Assembly (NCBI GenBank): GCA_003696155.1
Contig: RFFP01000017.1
Coordinates: 104,202 to 168,201, forward strand
DNA: 64,000 nucleotides
Origin: Acidobacteriota bacterium
GTDB lineage: Bacteria; Aquificota; Aquificia; Aquificales; Aquificaceae
Direction: 5' to 3'
Shown: piece after piece, positions 26,578 to 36,247 of the stretch
Layout: the number at the start of each line of letters is the position of its first letter
How positions within the stretch are numbered: the first letter of the stretch is position 1
Made by a program: the position numbers and the translations under genes
Notes under the pieces: model-generated
The model's input: the letters and a program-made list of their open reading frames with translations, nothing else
Database searches by the model: none
What the model was told of the DNA's origin: nothing

Positions 26578-28198
26578 GGACCTCCTCCTCCACCTCCTGA
26601 GGTCTCGTCGCCCATGCGGGTTTTGGAAACCTAACCACAAGAGGGCTTGGTATATCTGGCTGATACATTATCATAGTACCTTTCTTTAACATTATAGCCC
26701 TATGTTTGAAGTTACCCGTTAAAAACTCATATTCCTTGCTTAAAACTTCACTGGAGTCCATCCTGCCTAGCACCTTCAAAGCCGAGTTTGCAACGACCCT
26801 CTTCTCCACCTCGCTTGCCGTCTGCTGTGCACCTATGAGTATCACGCCTAAGCTCCTTCCCCTTTCTGCAATATCGAGCACCACGTCTTTTATGGGGCTC
26901 CACCCATCCTTCGGTGCATACTTGTTAAGTTCGTCAAGAACCACGAAGATTTTAGGGTAGGGTTTACCCCTATTTTCCTTTTCTTTAAATATCCTCTTTA
27001 ACAGCGTACCAACTACGAACATCTTGCCTATGCTATGAAGTCCACTTATATCGACCACGGAAAGCCTGTTATCCTCCCACCTTATGGGGCTTGAGCCTTC
27101 ACGCACAAGTCTCCCCACATACTGACGAGCTCTGCTAAACCTTCTGAGGAAAGCGTAGGCTGTCTGGAGATGGGCATCTCCGAACCAGTTTCTGTAAAGC
27201 TCAGAGTTCTTGTTTTGCTCCTTGTCTTTTATTGCCTCTTCGAGGAAATCCTCAAGGTCTTTCAGGGAAGATATATCCTTTCCGTAATCGTCTATGAGCC
27301 TACTCGGTGGGCTTGAATGGGTGAGGCCGTAAAGCTTGTTGGCTATGCGGTCTATTACATAGTGTATGTTGGACATACCCTCCTCACCCTCTGCAAACAT
27401 AAACCTTATCAAACCCTCTTCCGCAAACTCCCTCATGCTCCAATAGAAGGGTACAACCCTTTCATCTACCCTTTCGCAGTCTGGAAGGTTAGGACTATGG
27501 GTAGAAGGTGGCACGTAGAAGGTCACGTTCTTAAAGGGTTGAGGCTCTAGACCCATTTTCTTATAAACCTTCTTGCTATCCTCATCCAAGACCTTGTTTT
27601 TCTTGTCTAGCCAGAGAAGGTCTTTACCCTTTACGTTAAACACAATACCATGAACCCTGTCCCTGTCCCTTGCTGTTTCTAAGATGGAGTAAAGCAGAAA
27701 GAGAGCATAAGATGTTTTTGTAGCTATGCCAGACATGCCAGATATGCTCACATGGGCACCCTCTACACCGTTTATAAAGTGATAGTTTACGTAAACCGTA
27801 TTACCGTTTCTATCCATGCCTGCGGGAATCTTCTCCTTCATCTGGTCATAGTAGAGGGCCTTTTCAAAGTCCATACCTACAGCCTTATAGACGGTATCAC
27901 CGGGGTTGGGTGGTGCAAAAACCTCAGGCTCTATGCGAGTTATGTTCACCTTCGCCGTGTAGGCTATGTTAACCGGTATCACGCCCTGGCTCACGAGGTG
28001 AGCGTCGTAAACGTAGTCCGCACCCTCTAAAAACTTGTTTACTTCGCTCACCACACCGTAGAACTTGACCCTCAATCCTCCTATAGAACTCTCCACACAG
28101 ACAAAATCGTCAAGCTGAACCACCTTACCTTCTTCTACTCCCACCCAAAACTCCAAAGGACTTATGGGCTTTGTCCCCAACACTATCCCCAATCTCAT
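26549..28198 (-). CDS. HerA/DUF87-like ATPase
   Basis: A 549-residue protein with an N-terminal beta-domain of HAS-barrel type and a FtsK/HerA-like ATPase core. Walker B is clear in IFVVLDELNKYAP, followed by GRSLGVILIGAQQTASEV, a typical HerA sensor strand and arginine region. The Walker A segment is atypical: SGMSGIATKTSY replaces GxxGxGKS. HerA proteins are hexameric DNA pumps that act with NurA in end processing, or in defence systems; no nurA is nearby. It lies between hemC and an amidase gene. Confidence 0.8.
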   Translation of the reverse strand: MRLGIVLGTKPISPLEFWVGVEEGKVVQLDDFVCVESSIGGLRVKFYGVVSEVNKFLEGADYVYDAHLVSQGVIPVNIAYTAKVNITRIEPEVFAPPNPGDTVYKAVGMDFEKALYYDQMKEKIPAGMDRNGNTVYVNYHFINGVEGAHVSISGMSGIATKTSYALFLLYSILETARDRDRVHGIVFNVKGKDLLWLDKKNKVLDEDSKKVYKKMGLEPQPFKNVTFYVPPSTHSPNLPDCERVDERVVPFYWSMREFAEEGLIRFMFAEGEEGMSNIHYVIDRIANKLYGLTHSSPPSRLIDDYGKDISSLKDLEDFLEEAIKDKEQNKNSELYRNWFGDAHLQTAYAFLRRFSRARQYVGRLVREGSSPIRWEDNRLSVVDISGLHSIGKMFVVGTLLKRIFKEKENRGKPYPKIFVVLDELNKYAPKDGWSPIKDVVLDIAERGRSLGVILIGAQQTASEVEKRVVANSALKVLGRMDSSEVLSKEYEFLTGNFKHRAIMLKKGTMIMYQPDIPSPLVVRFPKPAWATRPQEVEEEVHVPEDFGNF

Positions 28199-28213
28199 GC
28201 TTAAAAATATAAA

Positions 28214-29125
28214 CTACTTGTCGTATATGTCTTTAAGAATTTCCTCTCCGCCCCTTTTTAGGAGCTCTCCTGCTAACCTTTTCCCCAACTCCTGAGGTTC
28301 CTCCGGTTTTCCGACCTCACAGCCTTCTATGAACCTTACTCCTTCAAGGTCAGATAAAAAGCCCCTTATAAGGAGTTTATCCCCTTCAAGCCATGCGTAG
28401 GCACCTATAGGAACTTGACAGCCACCCTGTAGCTCTTTTAGAAAGGACCTTTCACACTCTGCCCTTATCCTGCTCTCCTGATGATTAAGGAAGCTTACAG
28501 TATTTAGCACATCCTCGTCACCTTCCCTTATCTCTATAGCTAAGCTACCCTGACCCACGGCGGGCACAAAATCCTCAAGGACCTGAGCTATCCTCCCTTC
28601 AAGCTCCATCCTTTTAACACCTGCATAGGCAAGGATTATGGCATGGTACCTTCCTTCCTCTAGCTTTCTAAGCCTTGTGTCCACATTGCCCCTGAGGACC
28701 TCCACCTTTAGGTCAGGTCTTTTTCTCCTTATCTGTACCTGCCGGCGCAGGGATGATGTGCCAACTAGCGCACCTTCTGGGAGTTCTTCAAGTTTTTCTC
28801 CTCCTCTTGATATAAGCACATCAAAGGGGCTCTCTCTCTCCGTTATGGCACCCAAGGTAAGACCTTTTGGGAGCTCCATGGGAACGTCTTTAAGAGAATG
28901 AACCGCAAGGTCTATCTCTTTCCTTAAAAGAGCCTCCTCTATCTCCTTTACAAAGAGACCCTTACCCCCAATCTTTGCCAAGGGGGCATCCAAGATCTTG
29001 TCTCCTGAGGTGGTTATGAGTACAAGCTCAACGCTGTGGCCTTTCTTTTCTAGCTCTTCCTTTACAAAATTTGCCTGCCAGAGGGCTAACTTGCTTTTGC
29101 GTGTACCTATGCGCAGGTGCATCAC
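28214..29125 (-). CDS. hemC: Hydroxymethylbilane synthase (porphobilinogen deaminase)
   Basis: A 303-residue enzyme joining four porphobilinogens in tetrapyrrole synthesis. It starts [14 protein letters not shown] and has [11 protein letters not shown], the catalytic-aspartate region [15 protein letters not shown], and the dipyrromethane cofactor cysteine in LQGGCQVP. Domain order and length are standard. It overlaps aspS by 4 nt and is 15 nt before the HerA-like gene. Confidence 0.96.
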   Translation of the reverse strand: MMHLRIGTRKSKLALWQANFVKEELEKKGHSVELVLITTSGDKILDAPLAKIGGKGLFVKEIEEALLRKEIDLAVHSLKDVPMELPKGLTLGAITERESPFDVLISRGGEKLEELPEGALVGTSSLRRQVQIRRKRPDLKVEVLRGNVDTRLRKLEEGRYHAIILAYAGVKRMELEGRIAQVLEDFVPAVGQGSLAIEIREGDEDVLNTVSFLNHQESRIRAECERSFLKELQGGCQVPIGAYAWLEGDKLLIRGFLSDLEGVRFIEGCEVGKPEEPQELGKRLAGELLKRGGEEILKDIYDK

Positions 29126-30918
29126 TCAACTACCTTTATATGCACATCCTTTAGCTGTTTTGGCTCTACGTAGTCTGGAGCTCCTGTAAGTGGGCATATG
29201 CCCTTCTGGGTCTTTGGAAAGGCTATGACATCCCTTATGGAGTCAAGACCCCTCATTATGGCTATTAGCCTATCAAGACCGAAGGCAAGCCCTCCGTGGG
29301 GTGGAGCTCCAAACTGCAAAGCCCTAAGAAGAAAGCCAAATTTCTCCTCCGCCTCCACCTTGCCTATCTCAAGGAGTTTGAAGATGAGTTCTTGGAGGTC
29401 TCTTCTGTGTATGCGTATGGAGCCACCACCTACCTCATAGCCGTTTATAACAAGGTCATAAGCTCTTGCCCTTACAGAGTGCAAGAGTTTCTTTTTCTCC
29501 TCCAGACTCTCAACCTTGAGAGCCTCTTCAATGAGGGGTATGTCCTCCTCCCTTGGGGAAGTAAAGGGATGGTGCAATGAGACGAACCTCTTTTCTTCCT
29601 CATCCCATTCAACCAGTGGAAAATCCACAACCCAAAGAAGGTCAAACTTACTTTGGTCTATAAGCCCATACTTCTTTCCTATGTGAAGCCTGAGATTGCC
29701 CAGTATTTTGTACACCATATCTTTGCTGTCCGCTGAAAAGAAGAGCACATCTCCAGCCTTTGCGTCCATGGTCTTCAGGAGCTCTTTTGTCTCCCTTTCG
29801 GTGAAAAACTTTACTATGGGTGAGTTTAGCTTTCCATCCGCCTCCACCTTTATCCAAGCAAGACCTTTGGCACCCAAGGTCTGTACGAACTGGGTAAGCT
29901 CGTCTATCTCCTTCCTTGAAAGGTTTGAGCCTTTAAAGTTTATAGCTTTTACCGCACCGTTATTTTCTAATGCCTCTCTGAAAACCCTAAACTGGGTATC
30001 TTTGAATACATGGCTCAGGTCTATAAGCTCAAGACCGAAGCGTCTGTCTGGCTTGTCAGAACCGTAGCGCTCCATAACCTCCCCGTATGAGAGTCTGTCA
30101 AAGGGCCTTTTCAGCTCCAAACCGAGGAGCTCTTTAAAGAGATCACATATGAGCTCTTCGCTAAATGCTATTACATCCTCCTCATCCACAAAGGAGAGCT
30201 CAAAGTCTACCTGTGTAAACTCGGGCTGACGGTCAGCCCTCAGGTCCTCGTCCCTTAAACACTTGACTATCTGAAAGTAGCGATCAAAACCCGCGACCAT
30301 GAGTATCTGTTTAAAAAGCTGAGGGGACTGAGGTAAGGCATAGAACTTACCAGGGTGGAGCCTCGAGGGTACAAGAAAGTCCCTAGCACCCTCAGGCGTG
30401 GACTTGGTAAGGAAGGGGGTCTCCACCTCTACAAAGCCATGTCTTAAAAAGACCCTTCTTATAACCTGATAGGCCTTGTGTCTAAACAGGATGTTCTCCC
30501 TCATACTCTCCCTTCTTAGGTCCAGATAGCGGTGATTTAGCTTTATCTCCTCAGATACGGGCGTCTCCTCGTCCACGGGAAAGGGCAGGGCTTCAGAAGA
30601 ATTTAAAAGTTCTATCCTGTCTATGACCACCTCAAAGTTTCCCGTTTTAAGCCTTGGGTTTTCCGTGCCTTGCGGTCTTCTTCTTACTGTTCCCCTTATG
30701 GCGACCACGTACTCGGACCTTAAACTGTCCGCAAGCTCGTAAGCCTCGGGGTTTATCCTCTCTTCAACTACACACTGAACTATACCCTCTCTGTCTCTGA
30801 GGTCTACAAAGACCACACCTCCGTGGTTTCTAACCCTGTGCACCCAACCGCATAAGGAAACTTCTTTCCCAAGGTGGTCTTCTGAAATTTCTCCGCAGTA
30901 AAGAGTTCTCTTTAGCAT
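29122..30918 (-). CDS. aspS: Aspartyl-tRNA synthetase
   Basis: A 598-residue class II synthetase of the bacterial type. The N-terminal OB-fold reads the anticodon ([13 protein letters not shown]), class II motif 2 [18 protein letters not shown] is intact, a GAD insertion spans roughly residues 290-420, and motif 3 appears as [11 protein letters not shown]. With GatA downstream of its own operon start, this synthetase may be non-discriminating and charge tRNA-Asn too, which is inference. TAAAAT ends eight bases before the ATG, with no Shine-Dalgarno. Confidence 0.97.
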   Translation of the reverse strand: MLKRTLYCGEISEDHLGKEVSLCGWVHRVRNHGGVVFVDLRDREGIVQCVVEERINPEAYELADSLRSEYVVAIRGTVRRRPQGTENPRLKTGNFEVVIDRIELLNSSEALPFPVDEETPVSEEIKLNHRYLDLRRESMRENILFRHKAYQVIRRVFLRHGFVEVETPFLTKSTPEGARDFLVPSRLHPGKFYALPQSPQLFKQILMVAGFDRYFQIVKCLRDEDLRADRQPEFTQVDFELSFVDEEDVIAFSEELICDLFKELLGLELKRPFDRLSYGEVMERYGSDKPDRRFGLELIDLSHVFKDTQFRVFREALENNGAVKAINFKGSNLSRKEIDELTQFVQTLGAKGLAWIKVEADGKLNSPIVKFFTERETKELLKTMDAKAGDVLFFSADSKDMVYKILGNLRLHIGKKYGLIDQSKFDLLWVVDFPLVEWDEEEKRFVSLHHPFTSPREEDIPLIEEALKVESLEEKKKLLHSVRARAYDLVINGYEVGGGSIRIHRRDLQELIFKLLEIGKVEAEEKFGFLLRALQFGAPPHGGLAFGLDRLIAIMRGLDSIRDVIAFPKTQKGICPLTGAPDYVEPKQLKDVHIKVVE

Positions 30919-30942
30919 GGGCTAATATTTTACTTTCTTTCT

Positions 30943-32379
30943 TTAAATGTGAGGCATCAGCTCATAATGTTTATATACGCTCTCCCACCAGTAGGAGACC
31001 CTAAGCAAGGTGGCTTCGTCAAAGGGCTTTCCTATAAGCTGTCCGCCCACAGGAAGACCTTGCCACATACCTATGGGTATGGATATTCCTGGAAGGCCCG
31101 CAAGGTTTACGCTCACGGTGTATATGTCCGAAAGATACATGGATATAGGGTCATCGGTCTTTTCGCCAAACCTAAAGGCTGTTGTTGGAGTTGTAGGTGT
31201 CGCTATGAGGTCAACCCTTTTGAAGGCCCTTTCAAAGTCCTGAGCTATTAGCCTTCTGACCCTCATAGCCTTAAGATAGTAAGCGTCGTAGTATCCCGCG
31301 GACAGGGCAAAGGTGCCGAGGAGTATTCTCCTTTTCACCTCAGGACCAAAGCCTTCATCCCTCGTCTTTGAGTACATCTCAAATAGGTCTGTGTAATTGT
31401 CCGTCCTGTAGCCAAACCTAACCCCATCATACCTTGCTAAGTTGGAGGATGCCTCAGAAGGTGCAATTATGTAGTAGCAGGGTATGGAATACTTAACATA
31501 GGGAAGGGAGACCTCTTCCACATGACAACCTTCTTTCTGAAGCTCCTTTAGGAAATTCTCAAAGTTTGTCTTCACACCTTCCTCGAGCCCTTCCATGAAC
31601 TCTTTTACAAAACCAACCCTAAGACCCCTTACACCCTTCTTTAGTTCCTCCGTGTACTTGGGTACTTCCCTTTCACTGCTTGTTGAGTCCTTTGGGTCAT
31701 ACCCGCTTATGACCTCCATAATGAGTGCCACATCCTCCGTCCTTCTTCCAAAAGGACCTATCTGGTCAAGGGAAGAGGCAAAGGCCACAAGACCGTAGCG
31801 AGAGACCCTACCGTAAGTAGGCTTAAGGCCTATAACACCGCAGAAGCTGGCAGGCTGTCTTATGGACCCGCCAGTATCAGAACCCAAAGACAAAGGAGCG
31901 GAGAGCACCGCCGTGCATACAGCCGACCCCCCAGAGGAACCACCGGGCACCCTTTCCAAATCCCAAGGATTTTTTGTTTTAAAGAAGGCCGAATACTCGG
32001 TAGAAGAGCCCATGGCAAACTCGTCCATGTTTGTTTTGCCAACTATCAGAGCCCCTGCCTTCTTTAGCCTCTCTATGACAGTGGCATCGTAGGGTGATAT
32101 ATAACCCTGAAGTATCTTAGAGGCACAGGTTGTGGGGTAGCCCTTCACATTTATGTTGTCCTTTATGGCTATAGGAACGCCCGCTAAGGGCATATCCTCC
32201 TCTACCTTGAGGTTTTCTGCTTCCTTCAGAGCTTCCTCGTAGAGCGGAGTTATGTAAGCCTTTACCTTATCTTCCGTATGCAGAAACCCCTCATAAAAGG
32301 CTTGAACCACTTCCTTTGGACTGACCTCCTTCTTTTTGACAAGCTTTGACAGCTCTGAGGCAGATTTTTTCCAAAGCAT
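30943..32379 (-). CDS. gatA: Asp/Glu-tRNA(Asn/Gln) amidotransferase subunit A
   Basis: A 478-residue amidase-signature subunit that releases ammonia from glutamine for transamidation. It shows the lysine of the Ser-cisSer-Lys triad in VAIKDN, GKTNMDEFAMG, PGGSSGGSA, and SDTGGSIRQP with the nucleophile serine. Domain layout and length are standard. GatB and GatC are not in the window. It ends 25 bases before aspS on the same strand, an informative pairing for indirect aminoacylation. It is divergent from dnaJ across 67 bases. Confidence 0.96.
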   Translation of the reverse strand: MLWKKSASELSKLVKKKEVSPKEVVQAFYEGFLHTEDKVKAYITPLYEEALKEAENLKVEEDMPLAGVPIAIKDNINVKGYPTTCASKILQGYISPYDATVIERLKKAGALIVGKTNMDEFAMGSSTEYSAFFKTKNPWDLERVPGGSSGGSAVCTAVLSAPLSLGSDTGGSIRQPASFCGVIGLKPTYGRVSRYGLVAFASSLDQIGPFGRRTEDVALIMEVISGYDPKDSTSSEREVPKYTEELKKGVRGLRVGFVKEFMEGLEEGVKTNFENFLKELQKEGCHVEEVSLPYVKYSIPCYYIIAPSEASSNLARYDGVRFGYRTDNYTDLFEMYSKTRDEGFGPEVKRRILLGTFALSAGYYDAYYLKAMRVRRLIAQDFERAFKRVDLIATPTTPTTAFRFGEKTDDPISMYLSDIYTVSVNLAGLPGISIPIGMWQGLPVGGQLIGKPFDEATLLRVSYWWESVYKHYELMPHI

Positions 32380-32410
32380 GGACTATAGTTTAACACACTC
32401 AGCTTTAGGC

Positions 32411-32438
32411 TTGAAACTTTATAAAAGTTGACTAAAAT
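32411..32438 (+). promoter_or_regulatory. dnaJ promoter with an inverted repeat in the spacer
   Basis: TTGAAA (32411-32416) and TAAAAT (32433-32438) are separated by 16 bases. Within it lies AACTTT-ATA-AAAGTT (32415-32429), a perfect 6-3-6 inverted repeat sitting between the two hexamers, where a repressor such as the HspR-like product of the operon could bind. The -10 ends eight bases before the dnaJ ATG and there is no Shine-Dalgarno. Confidence 0.55.
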
Positions 32439-32446
32439 CTATTAAC

Positions 32447-33592
32447 ATGGCTCAATCAGCTAAAAGGGATTATTACGAGGTGCTGGGCGTTTCAAGGAAC
32501 GCAAGTCAGGAGGAGATAAAGAAGGCTTACAGAAGGCTTGCCCGTAAGTACCACCCAGACTTTAACAAAGAACCTGACGCTCAGGAGAAGTTCAAGGAGA
32601 TAAACGAAGCCTATCAGGTTCTTTCGGACCCTGAGAAGAGAAAGCTTTACGACCAATACGGACACTCTGCCTTTACTGCACAGGGTGCGCCAGGCGACTT
32701 TACTCAAGAGGTGGTCTTTACAGACTTGGGTGAGTTTCTCGAGGACGTCTTTAAGGGCTTTGGATTTGAAAGTATATTCGAGAAGGCTACGAGAGGCAGA
32801 AGGCGTGAGTATAGACGTCCTATAAAGGGTGAGGACATATACTACACGGTAGAGCTCAGCCTTGAGGAAGCCTACAGGGGCACAGTTGTAAACGTGCCCG
32901 TAGACAGGGAGGTCCCATGCGATGCCTGCGGTGGTTTGGGTTTTGATAGGAGCAAAGGTGAAAGGACATGTCCTACATGCGGTGGAAGGGGTGAGGTTGT
33001 CCAAAGACAGTTCTTCATGACCATAGCTCAGACCTGTCCTACATGCAGGGGTGAGGGTGTTATAAGAGAACCCTGCCCTAAATGCAGGGGAAGGGCTACA
33101 GTTAGAGTAAGGGAGGAGGTAAGGGTTCGTATACCCCCAGGTGTGGACAGCGGTAGCAGGATAATGGCAGAGGGCAAAGGACATGCAGGTATATATGGAG
33201 GTCCGAGTGGCAACCTTATAATAATGGTCAAGTTAAAGCCTCATGCTATCTTTGAAAGAAAGGGAAACAACCTATACCTTGATGTAAACCTAAAGATCAC
33301 AGAAGCGATTTTAGGTACAGAACTCCATGTCCCCACCTTGGAAGGCTCTAAGGTCAGGGTGAAAGTGCCTCCGGGTGCAAAGGATGGGGACCTCATAAGG
33401 GTTGAGGGCTATGGCATGCCTAAGCTTTTGGGGGATGGCAAGGGTGACCTTTTCGTAAGGGTAAACATAGATGTGCCCAAGATAGGCCTTATGGATAAGC
33501 TTTTTGGCGATGGTAAAAGGGTATTAAGACTTTTGGAAGAGTTAAACGACCTGCTCCCAGAGCCAGAACGTATAAGGGAGAGAAAGGTATGA
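32447..33592 (+). CDS. dnaJ: Chaperone DnaJ
   Basis: A 381-residue type I Hsp40. The J domain has KYHPDFNKE with the HPD that stimulates DnaK. A short linker replaces a full Gly/Phe region. Zinc-finger repeats follow: [27 protein letters not shown] and CPKCRGRAT; the last keeps both cysteines but lacks the usual second glycine. C-terminal substrate domains complete the protein. DnaK and GrpE are not nearby. It overlaps the HspR-like gene by 4 nt. Confidence 0.96.
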   Translation: MAQSAKRDYYEVLGVSRNASQEEIKKAYRRLARKYHPDFNKEPDAQEKFKEINEAYQVLSDPEKRKLYDQYGHSAFTAQGAPGDFTQEVVFTDLGEFLEDVFKGFGFESIFEKATRGRRREYRRPIKGEDIYYTVELSLEEAYRGTVVNVPVDREVPCDACGGLGFDRSKGERTCPTCGGRGEVVQRQFFMTIAQTCPTCRGEGVIREPCPKCRGRATVRVREEVRVRIPPGVDSGSRIMAEGKGHAGIYGGPSGNLIIMVKLKPHAIFERKGNNLYLDVNLKITEAILGTELHVPTLEGSKVRVKVPPGAKDGDLIRVEGYGMPKLLGDGKGDLFVRVNIDVPKIGLMDKLFGDGKRVLRLLEELNDLLPEPERIRERKV

Positions 33593-33972
33593 AGAAGGAA
33601 AGGTATAAGTTTTACACTATAGGCGTGGTAGCTACCATGTACGATATACATCCCCAGACCCTCAGGCTTTATGAAAAGGAGGGTCTTCTCAAACCAACAA
33701 GAAGCAAGGGAAGGACACGTTACTATACAGATAAAGACCTTGAAAGGTTGGAGTTTATCCTTACTCTGAGCAGAGATTTGGGCGTAAATCTGGCAGGTAT
33801 AGACATAATCCTTCAGATGAAGGAACAACTGGAAGAAATGGAAGCGCAAATACAAAAGCTCATAGAGTTTATTCAGAGGGAAATGGCGGAAAGCTACCAG
33901 AAGGATGAGGGAATAAAGTCCATAGTTCTTACGGAGAGGAAAGACATACTTAAGGCGGTAAAGAAATCTTAA
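33589..33972 (+). CDS. HspR-like MerR-family regulator
   Basis: A 127-residue DNA-binding protein with an N-terminal winged helix: [28 protein letters not shown], then [13 protein letters not shown], and a coiled-coil dimerisation region. HPQTLR and the NLAGIDIIL segment are closer to HspR than to metal-sensing MerR proteins, and there are no metal-ligand cysteines. HspR represses dnaK/dnaJ operons from HAIR-type inverted repeats. Its overlap with dnaJ suggests autoregulation through the repeat in the dnaJ promoter. Confidence 0.82.
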   Translation: MKKERYKFYTIGVVATMYDIHPQTLRLYEKEGLLKPTRSKGRTRYYTDKDLERLEFILTLSRDLGVNLAGIDIILQMKEQLEEMEAQIQKLIEFIQREMAESYQKDEGIKSIVLTERKDILKAVKKS

Positions 33973-33982
33973 AATAATCCAC

Positions 33983-34468
33983 ATGGAAGTCAGGGAAACA
34001 GACCTTCCAGGAATAGGCAAAAAGTACTCGATGACTCTAAGAGAGGGTAGGGAGCTCATCTTAGTCATATACAACACGGGCAAGAGGGAAATATACCTCA
34101 TGGAAGATGAGGAGAGTACCTGCGTTTTTGATATGACGGAAGAGGAGGCAAAGGAGCTGGGCTTTCTCCTTGCAGGAGCTCTATACCAACCCATAAAGGC
34201 AGAGAGGATGGATCTAGTCCTTAAAGAGGTTGTTATGGAATGGGTTAAGGTAGAGGTAGGATCCAACTTTGTGGGTAAAACCATAGCGGAGCTTCAAATA
34301 AGGAAGACAACAGGTGTTTCAGTGATAGCCATAGACAGAAAAGGTAAAATAATACCAAGCCCAGACCCTTACAAGGAAAAAATAGAGATTGGGGACATAC
34401 TCATAGTTGTAGGAACAAGACCCCAACTAAACTACTTTGTGGAACTCTGCGGAAGGTGTAGTACCTAA
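33983..34468 (+). CDS. KhtT-like regulatory subunit of K+/H+ antiporter
   Basis: A 161-residue soluble protein with an N-terminal domain starting EVRETDLPGIGKKY, characteristic of KhtT, and a C-terminal TrkA_C/RCK_C domain (NFVGKTIAELQIR, DPYKEKIEIGDILIVVG). KhtT gates the KhtU antiporter and in some bacteria binds cyclic di-AMP. The antiporter gene begins two bases after this stop, confirming the pair. Sensing here is inferred from the family. Confidence 0.87.
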   Translation: MEVRETDLPGIGKKYSMTLREGRELILVIYNTGKREIYLMEDEESTCVFDMTEEEAKELGFLLAGALYQPIKAERMDLVLKEVVMEWVKVEVGSNFVGKTIAELQIRKTTGVSVIAIDRKGKIIPSPDPYKEKIEIGDILIVVGTRPQLNYFVELCGRCST

Positions 34469-34469
34469 T

Positions 34470-35627
34470 ATGCATCAGCCTCAGGAGTTCATATATGCGG
34501 GCTCTGTGCTTATACTGCTCTCTGGACTTGCCCTTGTACTCTCAAGCCTAAGGGTTCCTCACATAGTCTCCTTTATGCTTGCTGGTCTTCTTGGAAAGCT
34601 TTTCTTTCCCCAAAAGATGGAGTTTCTCTTCTCCCTTTTGGAGATGTCCGCAATAGTCCTCCTTTTTTTCTTTATAGGTCTTGAGTACTCCTTTGAAAGA
34701 CTCTGGAGCATGAAGAGGGTCTTAAAACCTGGTCTTGTTGACCTGTTTATCAACTTCATACCTCCCTTTTTGATTACCTACCTTTTATCGGAGGACCTTT
34801 TTCTTTCTTTGGTGCTTGGGGCTGTGCTTTACCCCAGCAGTACTGCAATAACCGCGAAGCTCTTTATGGACTATAAAAGGCTTGTAAACCCAGAAGCCGA
34901 ACTTTTGATAGGCATACTCATATTTGAAGACCTTGTAAGCATAGTACTACTTTCCGTATTTACCGCCTTTTCGGTCGGTGGAAAGCTTGAAATTATAAGC
35001 ATGTGGAGAGCTTTTCTTGCTGTCTTTGTCCTTTTTGTTGTATTCTACCTTCTTAAAGGACCTTCGTATAGGGTCTTTTCATACATAGATAGAAAGGTGG
35101 ATGAGAGTTTAGTTCCCTTCTTTGTCCTCGGTACCCTTCTTTTATCCGCTGGTATAAGCTTAAGCTTTGGTCTTTCCGATGCGCTAATAGCCTTTATGTT
35201 GGGTGTGGTTGTGCCCGAAAAAAGCAGGATTTACGGGCTTGTAGATAGGTCACTCTCAGACCTTAAGGATATAGCCATAGGTGTGTTCTTTTTTATGTTT
35301 ACCTTCCATTCAAAGCTAGGACTGGACCAGTATATCTGGCTTTTGGTTGTCCTACTGCCCCTTAGTGTGCTCACCAAGTTTCTTTCCACCTATTGGGGTT
35401 CCACAATCTACGGGCTCAACAGGAGAGGCTCCCTTAGGGCTTCCTTATCCTTCTTACAGAGGGGGGAGTTCTCCATAATATTCGCAAGCTTTTACGAACC
35501 GGCCCAAACCCTTGCCTTTTCCCTTGTGCTAGCCACGGCACTCTTGGGAAGCTTTAGTTTTGTGTACGCTCCTAGAATATCCTCCAGGCTGTTCCCTACA
35601 AAGGTTGGAAAGAGAGCTCCACCCTAG
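34470..35627 (+). CDS. KhtU-like cation/proton antiporter (CPA2)
   Basis: A 385-residue CPA2 transporter of 11-12 membrane helices. I choose the ATG at 34470, two bases after the khtT-like stop, not the TTG of the track. It shows FIGLEYSF, the ion-binding region LGAVLYPSSTAITAKLFMD and LIGILIFEDLVSI with a conserved acidic residue, and a late LSFLQRGEFSII. There is no C-terminal NAD-binding domain; regulation is left to the separate TrkA_C protein. It likely exports K+ in exchange for protons. It overlaps the convergent acyltransferase gene by 4 nt. Confidence 0.88.
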   Translation: MHQPQEFIYAGSVLILLSGLALVLSSLRVPHIVSFMLAGLLGKLFFPQKMEFLFSLLEMSAIVLLFFFIGLEYSFERLWSMKRVLKPGLVDLFINFIPPFLITYLLSEDLFLSLVLGAVLYPSSTAITAKLFMDYKRLVNPEAELLIGILIFEDLVSIVLLSVFTAFSVGGKLEIISMWRAFLAVFVLFVVFYLLKGPSYRVFSYIDRKVDESLVPFFVLGTLLLSAGISLSFGLSDALIAFMLGVVVPEKSRIYGLVDRSLSDLKDIAIGVFFFMFTFHSKLGLDQYIWLLVVLLPLSVLTKFLSTYWGSTIYGLNRRGSLRASLSFLQRGEFSIIFASFYEPAQTLAFSLVLATALLGSFSFVYAPRISSRLFPTKVGKRAPP

Positions 35628-36247
35628 GCTCTGCAGAGCTCCTCAAGCACATTTTGGAGCTCCTTCCTCCTATCTTCTATGTTGTCGTTGGGTTCTACCC
35701 TGATCTCCTTACCCATAAGAACCTTTGCCTTTGAAAAGGGTAGGGGTATGGTAAACCTGTCCCAGCTGTTGAGTTTTATACTCCTTTCAAATTTCACGTA
35801 CAAGGGTACTATGGGTGCTCCTGTTTTTTGGGCTAGGAACACAACTCCTTCCTTCACCACACACGCCGGACCCTTAGGACCGTCTACGGTCAGCGCCACT
35901 GTGTTTTTTTCCTTTAAAACCTCTATGAGCTTTAAAAGGGCAGTTCTTCCGCCCTTTTGGGGTTTTCCCTCTTCGCTCGAGCCCCTGAACACCTTAAAGC
36001 CTAGCCTTCTAAGAAGCATGTCCGCCAAGTCCCCATCCCTAAACCGGCTGACCATGGTATATATGCCCCTGTCTATTCCAAGTAGAGCCACGCATAGGGC
36101 ATTGCCATGCAGAAGGGCTATTATCTTTCCTCGGTACAGATCATAGTCTATCCTCCTTTCCCATCTTACTGTCCTTGATAGAAGCCTTAGAAAAAGGACA
36201 GCAAGGGGAATGGCAAGTTTTATTAAAGTGTATTTAAACCTTCTCAT
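35624..36247 (-). CDS. DUF374 lysophospholipid acyltransferase-like protein
   Basis: A 207-residue protein with an N-terminal hydrophobic anchor (about 8-25) and the DUF374 pattern: IIALLHGNAL (histidine motif), RFRDGDLADMLLRRLGF, RGSSEEG, and VALTVDGPKGPACVVKEGVVFLA. The family is related to LpxL-type and lysophospholipid acyltransferases and is often located with LPS genes in Gram-negatives. It probably acylates a lipid at the cytoplasmic face of the inner membrane. It overlaps the M23 peptidase gene by 4 nt. Confidence 0.82.
   Translation of the reverse strand: MRRFKYTLIKLAIPLAVLFLRLLSRTVRWERRIDYDLYRGKIIALLHGNALCVALLGIDRGIYTMVSRFRDGDLADMLLRRLGFKVFRGSSEEGKPQKGGRTALLKLIEVLKEKNTVALTVDGPKGPACVVKEGVVFLAQKTGAPIVPLYVKFERSIKLNSWDRFTIPLPFSKAKVLMGKEIRVEPNDNIEDRRKELQNVLEELCRA

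Noticed and set aside
26578-26640. Upstream start of the amidase in the track
   Set aside because: It adds an arginine-rich stretch before a perfect signal peptide. The internal ATG at 26577 is preferred.
33409-34284. 291-residue minus ORF across dnaJ, the hspR-like and khtT-like genes
   Set aside because: It crosses three well-supported genes on the other strand and has no motif.
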